From NCBI RefSeq assembly GCF_004342685.1, contig NZ_SMBZ01000025.1:1-50126 (forward strand): a stretch of 50,126 nt of DNA. The letters run 5' to 3'. The notes beneath the pieces are model-generated. The model saw only the letters and a list, made by a program, of their open reading frames with translations, did not search any database and was not told where the DNA came from. The position numbers were made by a program, and so were the translations under genes. Shown here piece by piece: positions 26,967 to 35,901 of this stretch (positions within the stretch are counted from its first letter, which is position 1; each line of letters starts with the position of its first letter). This stretch comes from Sphingobacterium alimentarium. Its GTDB lineage: Bacteria; Bacteroidota; Bacteroidia; Sphingobacteriales; Sphingobacteriaceae.

Positions 26967-28307
26967 ATGAAAAAACTAATCACAACCTTAACCAATATAT
27001 GGAAGATTGAAGATTTACGTAATCGTATCTTGAATACGTTGCTATTTCTTCTCATTTATCGTATTGGATGTCACGTGGTATTACCAGGTGTCAATCCAGA
27101 TGCGTTAGCAAGTGCAGGCGAAAAAGAAGGCCTTCTGGGAATGATTAATATGTTCTCTGGTGGTTCATTCTCGCGTGCTGCAATATTTGCCCTAGGTGTA
27201 ATGCCTTACATCTCGGCTTCTATCGTTGTACAATTATTGGGGATTGCAGTTCCTGCCTTTCAGAAGATGCAAAAAGAGGGTGAGTCTGGTCGTAAAAAAA
27301 TGACTCAGATTACACGCTACCTGACAGTGGCTATCACATTGGTACAAGCTATAGCTTATGTAAAAACTCAGATTGATGATACAGCTAAAGTTATTTCGGA
27401 TCCAATGTTCACTGTGTTGACTGCTATTGTTTTGACTGCAGGTACTTTGTTTGTGATGTGGTTGGGTGAGAAAATCACCGATAAAGGTATTGGTAATGGT
27501 ATCTCATTGATTATCATGGCTGGTATCATCGCTCAATTACCAGGCGGCATTGTCGCTGAATGGGGATCTCGTATGAGTCCTAGCGGTGGTGGTATTATTC
27601 CATTCATCGTGGAGTTTATTGCATTATTCTTTGTCGTGATCTTTACTATATTGATCGTACAAGGTGTACGCAAAATACCCGTTCAGTATGCTAAGAAAAT
27701 TGTAGGTAACAAGCAAGTGGGTGGTGTGCGTCAGTACATCCCATTGAAAGTAAACGCGGCAGGTGTAATGCCTATTATCTTCGCACAAGCTATCATGTTT
27801 TTGCCGATGTCATTGGCACAATTTTTCCCTAGTCTTCAATCTGACTTTTTGACTTCTTTAACAGATTTCACTTCGGTAGCTTATAATGTGACTTTTGCAA
27901 TTTTAATTATTGCGTTCACATTCTTCTATACAGCTATCATGGTAAATCCACAACAGATGTCTGAAGACATGAAGAAGAATGGTGGTTTCGTACCAGGCAT
28001 CAAACCCGGATATGATACGAACTTATTCATAGATAATGTGATTTCTCGTATTACTTTCCCAGGCGCAATTTTTATAGCTATCATAGCCATATTACCAGCG
28101 ATGGCAAGTGCTGCAGGAGTTAATAATAACTTCGCACACTTCTACGGAGGTACGTCGCTATTGATTTTGGTAGGTGTAGTTTTAGATACACTTCAACAGA
28201 TCGAGTCTCATTTATTGATGCGTCATTACGATGGATTGATGAAGACAGGCCGTGTCAAAGGCCGTTCGGCAGTAGGAGTTGAAGGGTATGATCAATCAGC
28301 TATTTAA
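26967..28307 (+). CDS. secY: Preprotein translocase subunit SecY
   Basis: Channel subunit of the SecYEG translocon in the inner membrane, through which unfolded proteins are exported or inserted. 446 residues with ten predicted membrane helices. Recognisable are helix 1 (LLFLLIYRIGCHVVLPG), the plug region SGGSFSRAAIFALGVMPYISASI, and NPQQMSEDMKKNGGFVPGI PG-type loop before helix 8. The C-terminus is cytosolic. It is on the r-protein transcript, which ties translocon supply to ribosome supply. Confidence 0.97.
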   Translation: MKKLITTLTNIWKIEDLRNRILNTLLFLLIYRIGCHVVLPGVNPDALASAGEKEGLLGMINMFSGGSFSRAAIFALGVMPYISASIVVQLLGIAVPAFQKMQKEGESGRKKMTQITRYLTVAITLVQAIAYVKTQIDDTAKVISDPMFTVLTAIVLTAGTLFVMWLGEKITDKGIGNGISLIIMAGIIAQLPGGIVAEWGSRMSPSGGGIIPFIVEFIALFFVVIFTILIVQGVRKIPVQYAKKIVGNKQVGGVRQYIPLKVNAAGVMPIIFAQAIMFLPMSLAQFFPSLQSDFLTSLTDFTSVAYNVTFAILIIAFTFFYTAIMVNPQQMSEDMKKNGGFVPGIKPGYDTNLFIDNVISRITFPGAIFIAIIAILPAMASAAGVNNNFAHFYGGTSLLILVGVVLDTLQQIESHLLMRHYDGLMKTGRVKGRSAVGVEGYDQSAI

Positions 28308-28315
28308 TTCTTTAG

Positions 28316-29098
28316 ATGTCTAAAGTAATTTATAAAACAGAAGAACAAATCGAGCAAATTCGAGAGTCAGCAAATGTACTCTCGAATTTACTTGCTGAAA
28401 TCGCCAAGGTAATCAAACCTGGAGTTACTACACTTTCATTGGATAAGTTAGCTTATGACTATATCCATGATCATGGTGGTACACCAGCATTTCTCAATTA
28501 TCACGGTTTTCCTTATTCTTTATGTATCTCGGTTAATGATCAAATCGTGCATGGTTTCCCTAGTGACTACATCATCAAGGATGGTGATCTAGTTTCTGTA
28601 GATGGGGGGGTAAACCTAAATGGTTTTATATCAGACTCGGCTTATACATTTGGGATAGGTGAAATATCAGAGGAAGCCCAATTACTATTAGACGTAACTA
28701 AAGCTTCTTTGCAAAAAGGAGTGGAACAGGCTGTTGCGGGCAGACGTGTGGGGGATATTTCATCAGCAATTCAAGAATATGTGCAACCTTACAACTTCGG
28801 TATCGTACGTGAACTAGTAGGTCATGGTGTGGGTCTACACCTACATGAAAAACCTGAAGTTCCGAATTACGGTAAACGAGGTGCAGGACCGAAGTTAGAA
28901 TCGGGCTTAGTCATATGTATAGAGCCGATGATTAATGCCGGCAAGGCTGGTGTTAAGTTTTGGGATGATGGTTGGACGGTGAGTACAGTGGACGGCAAAT
29001 TATCTGCACACTTTGAACAGATGGTAGCCATTCGAAAAGGTAGGCCGGATGTGTTGTTGAATTTTGATGAAATTGAAAAAGTTTTAAACAAAAAATAG
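28316..29098 (+). CDS. map: Methionine aminopeptidase, type I
   Basis: Removes the initiator methionine from new proteins. The pita-bread fold metal ligands are D96, D107, H170, E203 and E234 (VDGGV, SDSAYT, GHGVGLHLHE, CIEPMI, FEQM). 260 residues, the normal length of type I enzymes without extension. It follows secY by 8 bases and ends directly at the -33 box of the infA promoter. Confidence 0.98.
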   Translation: MSKVIYKTEEQIEQIRESANVLSNLLAEIAKVIKPGVTTLSLDKLAYDYIHDHGGTPAFLNYHGFPYSLCISVNDQIVHGFPSDYIIKDGDLVSVDGGVNLNGFISDSAYTFGIGEISEEAQLLLDVTKASLQKGVEQAVAGRRVGDISSAIQEYVQPYNFGIVRELVGHGVGLHLHEKPEVPNYGKRGAGPKLESGLVICIEPMINAGKAGVKFWDDGWTVSTVDGKLSAHFEQMVAIRKGRPDVLLNFDEIEKVLNKK

Positions 29099-29128
29099 TT
29101 GGCATACAATATTTTTTGTTTATCTTTG
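29099..29128 (+). promoter_or_regulatory. Promoter of infA-rpmJ-rpsM
   Basis: TTG (29099-29101), 19 bases, then TATCTTTG (29121-29128), an exact -33/-7 pair. The box is followed by a short hairpin (GCACT/AGTGC, 29128-29132 with 29140-29144). The leader is about 45 bases. The TTG begins right after the map stop. Confidence 0.88.
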
Positions 29129-29175
29129 CACTCCTGTTAAGTGCAGGTTGTTGAAACGTAAATAAGAATTGATAT

Positions 29176-29394
29176 ATGGCTAAACAAGCCTCAATAGAAC
29201 AAGACGGAGTTATCAGAGAAGCATTATCTAATGCTATGTTTCGTGTAGAATTGGAAAATGGGCATGAGATTATTGCTCATATTTCGGGTAAAATGCGTAT
29301 GCACTACATCAAAATTCTTCCAGGAGACAAAGTGAAATTAGAGATGTCACCTTATGATTTAACAAAAGGTAGAATAACATATCGTTATAAATAA
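29176..29394 (+). CDS. infA: Translation initiation factor IF-1
   Basis: OB-fold factor that fills the ribosomal A site during initiation. 72 residues, starting [17 protein letters not shown] and ending [15 protein letters not shown], both family-typical. It has its own promoter, which probably also drives rpmJ, rpsM, rpsK and beyond. Confidence 0.98.
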   Translation: MAKQASIEQDGVIREALSNAMFRVELENGHEIIAHISGKMRMHYIKILPGDKVKLEMSPYDLTKGRITYRYK

Positions 29395-29400
29395 GATAGC

Positions 29401-29414
29401 GCTCTGCGAAGAGC
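29401..29414 (+). other. GNRA-capped hairpin between infA and rpmJ
   Basis: GCTCT (29401-29405) pairs with AGAGC (29410-29414) around the tetraloop GCGA (29406-29409), a stable GNRA loop. It is followed by TTTAAC. It lies 7 bases after the infA stop and could be an RNA stability or processing element. Confidence 0.5.
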
Positions 29415-29431
29415 TTTAACAATTTATTACA

Positions 29432-29548
29432 ATGAAAGTAAGAGCATCAGTAAAAAAACGTAGCGCGGACTGTAAAATCATCCGTCGTAAAGGAAAGATT
29501 TTTGTGATCAACAAAAAGAACCCTAAATTCAAACAACGTCAGGGATAA
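29432..29548 (+). CDS. rpmJ: Ribosomal protein L36, zinc-free type
   Basis: The 38-residue protein starts [20 protein letters not shown] and ends [11 protein letters not shown]. The zinc-binding form carries C-x2-C, a third Cys and a His; here only C14 remains, so this is the zinc-independent variant, as is usual in Bacteroidota. The ATG is at 29432, 37 bases after the infA stop. Confidence 0.96.
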   Translation: MKVRASVKKRSADCKIIRRKGKIFVINKKNPKFKQRQG

Positions 29549-29577
29549 TTAATTAACAAAATCGCTTAAAAAATTAT

Positions 29578-29955
29578 ATGGCAAGGATATCAGGTATAGA
29601 TTTACCTAAAAACAAAAGAGGTGTTATTGGCCTTACCTACATTTTCGGTGTTGGTCGTGCCACTGCTGCTTATATCTTGGATAAAGCAGGAATTAGTCAA
29701 GACGTTAAAGTTTCTGAGTGGAACGATGATCAATTAGCGGCTATTCGTACTATCATCAATGATGAAATTAAAGTAGAAGGTGCTTTACGTTCAGAAGTTC
29801 AGTTGAACATCAAACGTTTGATGGATATTGGTTGTTACCGTGGCCTACGTCACCGTAAACATTTACCAGTTCGTGGTCAACGTACAAAAAACAACTCTCG
29901 TACTCGTAAGGGTAAACGTAAGACAGTTGCAAACAAGAAAAAAGCTACTAAATAA
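29578..29955 (+). CDS. rpsM: Ribosomal protein S13
   Basis: 30S head protein in contact with tRNA and 50S bridges. It starts [20 protein letters not shown], has the helix-two-turn-helix with [10 protein letters not shown], and ends with the basic [19 protein letters not shown] tail. 125 residues. Confidence 0.98.
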   Translation: MARISGIDLPKNKRGVIGLTYIFGVGRATAAYILDKAGISQDVKVSEWNDDQLAAIRTIINDEIKVEGALRSEVQLNIKRLMDIGCYRGLRHRKHLPVRGQRTKNNSRTRKGKRKTVANKKKATK

Positions 29956-29965
29956 TAAGTAAAAA

Positions 29966-30355
29966 ATGGCTAAAAGTAAAAAAGTTACTAAAAAGCGTAT
30001 CGTTGTTATCGAGCCTGTAGGACAAGCTCATATCAATGCTACTTTTAACAACATTATTATTACTTTGACAAATAACTCAGGTCAAACTATTTCATGGTCA
30101 TCAGCTGGTAAAATGGGTTTCAGAGGTTCTAAAAAGAACACTCCATACGCTGCCGGTCAAGCTGCTTCAGACTGTGGTAAAGTTGCTCACGACTTAGGGT
30201 TACGTAAAGTTGAAGTTTTCGTTAAAGGACCAGGTGCAGGTCGTGAATCAGCGATCCGTACATTACAAACTGTAGGTATTGATGTGACTAGTATCAAAGA
30301 TATTACACCACTTCCTCACAACGGTTGTCGTCCTCCAAAACGCAGAAGAGTTTAA
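29966..30355 (+). CDS. rpsK: Ribosomal protein S11
   Basis: 30S platform protein at the Shine-Dalgarno/anti-Shine-Dalgarno site. Motifs [37 protein letters not shown] and the end [15 protein letters not shown] are present. 129 residues. 10 bases after rpsM. Confidence 0.98.
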   Translation: MAKSKKVTKKRIVVIEPVGQAHINATFNNIIITLTNNSGQTISWSSAGKMGFRGSKKNTPYAAGQAASDCGKVAHDLGLRKVEVFVKGPGAGRESAIRTLQTVGIDVTSIKDITPLPHNGCRPPKRRRV

Positions 30356-30421
30356 TAATATTATTGTTTAAGATAAGATTCATCAGTTAAAGGCTGATCG
30401 ATACTTCAAACAGAAAAAGAA

Positions 30422-31030
30422 ATGGCAAGATATACAGGACCAAAGTCCAAAATTGCACGTAAATTCAGAGAGCCAATTTTCGGCCCTGATAAAGCATTAG
30501 AAAAAAAGAATTATCCTCCTGGACAACATGGTCCATCTAAAAGAAGAGGTAAGCAGTCTGAATATGCTATTCAGTTGTTAGAAAAACAAAAAGCTAAATA
30601 TACTTACGGTGTTTTAGAACGTCAATTCTCTAACTTATTCGTAAAAGCGTCAGCAAAACAAGGTATCACAGGTGAGAACTTCTTGAAATTATTAGAAGCT
30701 CGTTTGGATAACGTGGTTTACCGTTTAGGTATTGCTCCTACACGTTCGGCTGCACGTCAATTAGTATCACACAAGCACATTACTGTTAACGGCGATGTTG
30801 TTAACATTCCATCATATAGCGTACGCCCAGGCGATGTTATCGCGGTGCGTGAGCGTTCTCAAACTTTAGAAGCTATCACTACTTCAGTAGCAGGTAGAAC
30901 AATCAACAAATATGGTTGGTTAGAATGGGATGCAAAAAATCTTACTGGTAGATTCATTTCTTTCCCAGAGAGAGCAGATATCCCTGAGAATATCAAAGAA
31001 AACTTAATCGTAGAGTTGTACTCTAAATAA
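30422..31030 (+). CDS. rpsD: Ribosomal protein S4
   Basis: Primary 16S rRNA binder; in E. coli the autoregulator of the alpha operon. It starts [21 protein letters not shown] and has the S4 domain (about residues 93-155, [20 protein letters not shown]). 202 residues. Its 66-base upstream gap contains ATCAG/CTGAT pairing near 30382-30398, and a much longer hairpin follows the gene. Confidence 0.97.
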   Translation: MARYTGPKSKIARKFREPIFGPDKALEKKNYPPGQHGPSKRRGKQSEYAIQLLEKQKAKYTYGVLERQFSNLFVKASAKQGITGENFLKLLEARLDNVVYRLGIAPTRSAARQLVSHKHITVNGDVVNIPSYSVRPGDVIAVRERSQTLEAITTSVAGRTINKYGWLEWDAKNLTGRFISFPERADIPENIKENLIVELYSK

Positions 31031-31035
31031 TAAAT

Positions 31036-31080
31036 AATAGTAATATGCATAACCTCAGATCAGGTTATGCATATGCTATT
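31036..31080 (+). promoter_or_regulatory. Long near-perfect hairpin between rpsD and rpoA
   Basis: ATATGCATAACCT (31043-31055) and AGGTTATGCATAT (31062-31074) form 13 perfect pairs around a 6-base loop (CAGATC). The stem extends through one unpaired region to AATAG (31036-31040) with CTATT (31076-31080). No T-run follows, so it is not a typical terminator. It lies 6 bases past the rpsD stop. Confidence 0.8.
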
Positions 31081-31117
31081 ATGATATTCATTGTTAAAAA
31101 ATATTAAAATATTATAA

Positions 31118-32110
31118 ATGGCAATTTTAGCATTTCAAAGACCGGATAAAGTTATCATGCAAAAGTCTACGGATTTTGATGGTACTTTCGAATTTCGTCC
31201 ATTAGAGCCAGGTTTTGGTGTAACAATTGGTAATGCTTTGCGCCGTATTTTATTGTCCTCTTTAGAAGGATATGCAATTACGTCGATTAGAATTTCTGGC
31301 GTGTCTCACGAATTCTCTACCATCAAAGGTGTAGTGGAAGACGTAACTGAGATCATCTTGAATTTGAAACAAGTACGTTTTCAAAAATCAGGTGAGCAAG
31401 GAGACAACGAGAAAATCTTTGTAGTTATCAATGGTCAAGAACAATTCAAAGCTGGTGATATCACTAAGTTTTCGAACAACTTTACAGTGTTAAACCCTGA
31501 CCTAGTAATTTGTAACATGGATAGCTCAATCACTTTAGAGGTTGAATTATCTGTATCAAAAGGTCGCGGTTATGTAAATGCGGAAGAGAACAAAGTAACT
31601 GATGGTCCTGTAGGTGTAATCGCTATTGACTCTATCTACACTCCGATTAAGAATGTGAAATATACCATTGAAAACTACCGTGTAGAGCAAAAAACTGACT
31701 ACGAGAAATTGTTGTTAGACATCTCTACAGATGGTTCTATTCACCCAGAAGATGCTTTGAAAGAAGCTGCTCGTATCTTGATCCAGCACTTCATGTTGTT
31801 CTCTGACGAAAATATGTTGTTAGAGTCACAAACTAAAGAAGAAACTAAAGTAGTAGACGAAGAAATCTTACATATGCGTAAGATCTTGAAAACTGAATTA
31901 GTGGATTTAGATCTTTCTGTTCGTGCACTGAACTGTTTGAAAGCTGCAGATATTCGTACATTGGCTGAGTTAGTAACATACGACGTGGCTGATATGTTGA
32001 AATTCCGCAACTTCGGTAAAAAATCATTAAGCGAAATTCAGGAATTGGTAAAATCGAAAGGTTTATCATTCGGAATGAACTTGTCTAAATACAAATTAGA
32101 CGAAGAATAA
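31118..32110 (+). CDS. rpoA: RNA polymerase alpha subunit
   Basis: Scaffold for core enzyme assembly and contact with activators. The N-terminal dimerisation domain holds [26 protein letters not shown]. After a linker, the C-terminal domain (about residues 255-325) carries the helix-hairpin-helix [23 protein letters not shown]. 330 residues, the usual length. Preceded by the long hairpin, which could set its level apart from the ribosomal proteins. Confidence 0.98.
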   Translation: MAILAFQRPDKVIMQKSTDFDGTFEFRPLEPGFGVTIGNALRRILLSSLEGYAITSIRISGVSHEFSTIKGVVEDVTEIILNLKQVRFQKSGEQGDNEKIFVVINGQEQFKAGDITKFSNNFTVLNPDLVICNMDSSITLEVELSVSKGRGYVNAEENKVTDGPVGVIAIDSIYTPIKNVKYTIENYRVEQKTDYEKLLLDISTDGSIHPEDALKEAARILIQHFMLFSDENMLLESQTKEETKVVDEEILHMRKILKTELVDLDLSVRALNCLKAADIRTLAELVTYDVADMLKFRNFGKKSLSEIQELVKSKGLSFGMNLSKYKLDEE

Positions 32111-32199
32111 TAATTAATTAAATAATTAAGCGACCTGTTGCATAATTCCTCCGAAAGCAAAAGCAAGTAAGAACGGTATGCACAAAAACTAAAACTAAA

Positions 32200-32727
32200 A
32201 TGAGACACGGAAAAAAAGTAAATCACTTAGGCCGCACTGACAGTCACCGTAAGGCGATGTTAGCTAACATGGCGACGTCATTGATCAAACACAAACGTAT
32301 TACTACTACTTTGGCTAAAGCTAAAGCATTACGTAAATATGTAGAGCCTTTGATTACTAAATCTAAAACTGACACGACTCACTCTCGTCGTACAGTATTC
32401 GCTTATTTAAAGGATAAAGATGCTGTTACTATCTTATTCCGCGAAGTATCTGAAAAAGTTGCTACGCGTCCAGGTGGTTACACTCGTATCATTAAATTAG
32501 AAAACCGTTTAGGTGATAATGCGGAGATGGCATTCATCGAGTTAGTAGATTACAACGAAGTTTATGGCAAAACTGCTAAAACTGAGAAAAAAGCTACTCG
32601 TCGCCGTGGTGCTTCTAAGAAAAAAGCTGCTGAGACTGCTGAGACAGTAGAAGTTGCTGAAGAAGTAAAAGCTGAAGAAACAGCTACTACAGAAGAAGCT
32701 CCTGCTACTGAAGAGAAAAAAGACTAG
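32200..32727 (+). CDS. rplQ: Ribosomal protein L17 with a C-terminal extension
   Basis: 50S tunnel-exit protein. The core [20 protein letters not shown] to about residue 125 matches the family (about 120-127 residues). After a basic stretch ([12 protein letters not shown]), the remaining 40 or so residues are a low-complexity tail of Ala, Glu, Thr and Lys ([18 protein letters not shown]). Extended L17 is common in Bacteroidota. Last gene of the block, followed by a strong terminator. Confidence 0.97.
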   Translation: MRHGKKVNHLGRTDSHRKAMLANMATSLIKHKRITTTLAKAKALRKYVEPLITKSKTDTTHSRRTVFAYLKDKDAVTILFREVSEKVATRPGGYTRIIKLENRLGDNAEMAFIELVDYNEVYGKTAKTEKKATRRRGASKKKAAETAETVEVAEEVKAEETATTEEAPATEEKKD

Positions 32728-32750
32728 TATTTAGTTTAAAATCTTATATG

Positions 32751-32779
32751 AAAGCCTATCATCAGCGATGATAGGCTTT
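32751..32779 (+). terminator. Terminator of the ribosomal block
   Basis: AAAGCCTATCATC (32751-32763) and GATGATAGGCTTT (32767-32779) form a perfect 13-bp stem with a 3-base loop, followed by TGTGCG. It closes the long rplC-rplQ block. Confidence 0.93.
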
Positions 32780-32892
32780 TGTGCGTTTATAAAGTCGAAA
32801 AAGTCCTTAATGTGATTGTCAAACCATATACTTATACGCTGTGAAGCAAATATATATGCAGGAAATTACGTCAATAAGGGGAGTAAAATAAC

Positions 32893-32900
32893 TATATTTG
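32893..32900 (+). promoter_or_regulatory. Candidate -7 box of the arginine operon
   Basis: TATATTTG matches TAnnTTTG, leaving a leader of about 42 bases before argD. No TTG at -33, which is common for regulated promoters. Confidence 0.5.
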
Positions 32901-32945
32901 TCATGTATTTGTTGAGTACATCGACTTTATTATTAATTTTTAGAA

Positions 32946-34079
32946 ATGAATTTATTTAATGTTTACCCGATCAATCCTATTAACATCGTTAAGGCTGAGG
33001 GTTCTACAGTTTGGGATGCGGAGGGTAATGAATTTTTAGATCTATATGGTGGTCACGCCGTAATATCTATCGGACACACACATCCTCATTATGTAAAGAC
33101 CATTACAGAGCAATTGAATAATATTGGATTCTATTCTAATTCCATTGAGATCCCTATCCAAAAGCAATTAGCTCAACAATTGGGTGAGATCTCTGGCAAA
33201 GCGGATTATACCTTATTCCTATGTAATTCAGGAGCAGAAGCTAATGAAAATGCGTTGAAACTTGCATCATTTCACACAGGGCGCAAAAAGGTAATCGCTT
33301 TTGACAAAGCCTTTCATGGTCGTACCTCATTAGCTGTGGCGGCTACTGATAATCCTGCCATAGTAGCTCCTGTCAATCAAACTGATAATATTATATTCCT
33401 TCCCTTCAATGATGAAGAAGCTCTTTTAGCAGCATTCGCCGAATACGGTGATGAGATTGCGGCTGTTATCATAGAAGGCATACAAGGTGTTGGTGGTATT
33501 CGTGAGGCTTCAGTTTCATTCTTAAGATTAATACGTTCGTTGTGCGACCAATATGGGTCGGTGTATATAGCAGACTCGGTTCAGTGTGGCTATGGCCGTA
33601 CGGGGGATTTTTATTCACACGATTACGCCCAAGTGGAGGCAGATATATACTCCATGGCTAAAGGAATGGGCAATGGATTCCCTATTGGTGGTATCGCGAT
33701 AGCCCCTAAGTTTAAAGCTTCTTATGGATTGTTGGGAACAACCTTTGGCGGTAATCACCTAGCTTGTGCTGCCGCAGTAGCGGTATTGGATATTATCAAA
33801 CAAGATAATTTATTGGCGAACGCTGCCTCTGTTGGCGCTTATCTAATCGATGAATTGAAGAAATTTGATAAGGTACAAGAAGTGCGTGGTCGTGGATTAA
33901 TGGTTGGAATTGATTTGCCTACGGAGTTAGCACACGTGAAAAAAGATCTATTGTTGAAAAATAGAATTTTCACCGGCGAAGCTAAGCCAAATGTAATCCG
34001 TATCCTACCGGCTTTGAACATAACAAAAGAGATTGCAGATAGATTTTTAACTGCTTTGGACGAACGTCTAAAAGCTTAA
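32946..34079 (+). CDS. argD: Acetyl(succinyl)ornithine aminotransferase
   Basis: PLP enzyme converting N-acyl-glutamate semialdehyde to N-acylornithine with glutamate, in arginine synthesis. Class III fold with the PLP phosphate loop NSGAEANENALKLA, the pyridoxal-facing Asp in IADSVQCGYGRTG (D210), and the Schiff-base lysine K239 in SMAKGMGNGFPIGG. 377 residues. First gene of a five-gene run, all on one strand with short gaps (28, 13 and 21 bases, then an overlap). In Bacteroidota the acyl group is thought to be succinyl; see the next gene. Confidence 0.92.
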   Translation: MNLFNVYPINPINIVKAEGSTVWDAEGNEFLDLYGGHAVISIGHTHPHYVKTITEQLNNIGFYSNSIEIPIQKQLAQQLGEISGKADYTLFLCNSGAEANENALKLASFHTGRKKVIAFDKAFHGRTSLAVAATDNPAIVAPVNQTDNIIFLPFNDEEALLAAFAEYGDEIAAVIIEGIQGVGGIREASVSFLRLIRSLCDQYGSVYIADSVQCGYGRTGDFYSHDYAQVEADIYSMAKGMGNGFPIGGIAIAPKFKASYGLLGTTFGGNHLACAAAVAVLDIIKQDNLLANAASVGAYLIDELKKFDKVQEVRGRGLMVGIDLPTELAHVKKDLLLKNRIFTGEAKPNVIRILPALNITKEIADRFLTALDERLKA

Positions 34080-34106
34080 TACTCATTATTCATAGATTAT
34101 ATATCA

Positions 34107-35069
34107 ATGAAAAAGTTTTTTTCAGTAGCGGATGTTGATAGCCTCGATGCTATCGTCAAAGAAGCGTTAGAGCTAAAGGCCAATCCGAATGCACATGAAG
34201 CGCTCGGTAAACATAAGATGTTGGGTCTGGTATTCTTAAATCCAAGCTTACGTACACGCCTTAGTACTCAAAAAGCAGCCCTAAATCTTGGGATGAATGT
34301 GATGGTGATGAATATGGACAAAGATGGCTGGGCACTAGAAACTCAGGATGGTGTAGTGATGAATGGGACGACTGTCGAACATATTCGTGAAGCTGCAGCT
34401 GTAATGGGCGAATATTGTGATATATTGGGATTGCGATCCTTCCCTTCGTTGAAAGATAAAGAAGCTGATTACAATGAGGATTTGTTCAATAAGTTTATCA
34501 AATTTTGCGGTGTTCCCGTTGTTTCATTAGAAAGTGCTACACGTCATCCTTTACAAAGTTTGACAGACTTAATTACGATAACCGAGCACAAGCAAATTGC
34601 TAAGCCTAAAGTGGTATTGGCATGGGCTCCGCATGTGAAAGCATTGCCACAAGCTGTGCCAAATTCATTTGCCGAATGGATGTCCAAAGCGCAGGAGCAG
34701 GGCTTGGTGGACTTCACCATAGCTCATCCAGCTGGATATGAGCTAGCCGATGAATTTACTACAGGCGCTACTATCACTCATAAACTGGATGAAGCACTAG
34801 CTGATGCTGACTTTGTCTATGTTAAAAACTGGTCTTCCTACAAAGAATATGGCGAGGTATATCCTGTCAACGAAAACTGGATGATGGACAATCAAAAGTT
34901 GAAACTGACGAATGATGCGAAGGTAATGCACTGTTTGCCTGTACGTCGTGATCTCGAGCTGTCATCTGAGATTTTGGATGGTCCTAATTCACTTGTGATC
35001 AAAGAAGCTAGTAATCGCGTTTGGGCGGCTCAAGTGGTATTAAAAAGAATGTTAGAAAGTCTAAATTAA
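34107..35069 (+). CDS. argF': N-succinylornithine carbamoyltransferase (argF')
   Basis: Transcarbamylase acting on N-acylated ornithine rather than free ornithine. The carbamoyl-phosphate site is NPSLRTRLSTQKAA (about 45-58) and the C-terminal site HCLPVRRDLELS. The length of 320 residues and the sequence fit the Bacteroides SOTCase/AOTCase branch. In that branch residue 90 (Pro in B. fragilis, Glu in the acetyl enzyme of Xanthomonas, from memory) selects succinyl over acetyl; here it is V90 (NGTTVEHI). Published swaps, as I recall, showed that small residues including Val favour succinyl. The succinyl assignment is thus likely, not proven. Confidence 0.9.
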   Translation: MKKFFSVADVDSLDAIVKEALELKANPNAHEALGKHKMLGLVFLNPSLRTRLSTQKAALNLGMNVMVMNMDKDGWALETQDGVVMNGTTVEHIREAAAVMGEYCDILGLRSFPSLKDKEADYNEDLFNKFIKFCGVPVVSLESATRHPLQSLTDLITITEHKQIAKPKVVLAWAPHVKALPQAVPNSFAEWMSKAQEQGLVDFTIAHPAGYELADEFTTGATITHKLDEALADADFVYVKNWSSYKEYGEVYPVNENWMMDNQKLKLTNDAKVMHCLPVRRDLELSSEILDGPNSLVIKEASNRVWAAQVVLKRMLESLN

Positions 35070-35082
35070 TAAGCAGATAAGT

Positions 35083-35880
35083 ATGTCGAATAGTACATTG
35101 AATATTGTTAAGATCGGTGGTAATGTAATTGATGATGATATTCAATTAGAAACTTTCTTGGAAAAATTTGCAGCCATTCCGGGAAAGAAAATTTTGGTGC
35201 ATGGTGGTGGTAAAATTGCCACGCGATTAGCTTCAAAATTAGGGTTAGAAGCGCAAATGGTAGAAGGCCGACGCATTACCGACAAAGATATGCTTGATGT
35301 GGTAACCATGGTTTATGCAGGCCTTACCAACAAGAAAATAGTAGCAACGCTACAAAAATATTTGTGTGATGCCATTGGGCTCAGTGGGGCAGATGGTAAT
35401 GTCATCAAGGCTGTAAAACGTCCGGTGAAAGAAATTGATTACGGTTATGCAGGTGATATTTTGGCAGACTCGGTAAACTCCCTGGCTATCAAAAAGTTCT
35501 TGGATGCGGGTTTTACACCTATATTTTCGGCTATTACACACAATGGTAGCGGGCAACTGTTGAATACCAACGCCGATACCATTGCTTCGGCTTTAGCTAC
35601 GGCGATGGCGGATCATTATGAAGCATCTTTGATTTATTGTTTCGAAAAAAATGGGGTATTGCTGGATGTAAATGATGAGAATTCAGTTATTGAAAATATT
35701 ACGGCTAAAGATTTTACAACATATAGAGAGCGCGGCATCATCAGCGATGGAATGATTCCTAAATTGCAAAATGCCTTTGATGCGATACATAAGGGTGTTA
35801 AATCTGTATATGTAGGTAATGCTTCAAACTTGCACCTGTTTCAACAACAAAAATTTGGAACATGTCTTGTCAATAAATAA
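35083..35880 (+). CDS. argB: N-acyl(acetyl/succinyl)glutamate kinase
   Basis: Phosphorylates N-acylglutamate in the second step of arginine synthesis. Amino-acid-kinase fold: Gly-rich KIGGNVIDD near the start, the phosphate loop HGGGKIATRLASKLG, and the ADP/substrate segment NTNADTIASALATA. 265 residues, normal. If the pathway uses succinyl groups, the substrate is N-succinylglutamate. Short gaps of 13 and 21 bases to its neighbours. Confidence 0.93.
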   Translation: MSNSTLNIVKIGGNVIDDDIQLETFLEKFAAIPGKKILVHGGGKIATRLASKLGLEAQMVEGRRITDKDMLDVVTMVYAGLTNKKIVATLQKYLCDAIGLSGADGNVIKAVKRPVKEIDYGYAGDILADSVNSLAIKKFLDAGFTPIFSAITHNGSGQLLNTNADTIASALATAMADHYEASLIYCFEKNGVLLDVNDENSVIENITAKDFTTYRERGIISDGMIPKLQNAFDAIHKGVKSVYVGNASNLHLFQQQKFGTCLVNK

Positions 35881-35901
35881 TCAACTTTTTATTCCTAAAC
35901 C

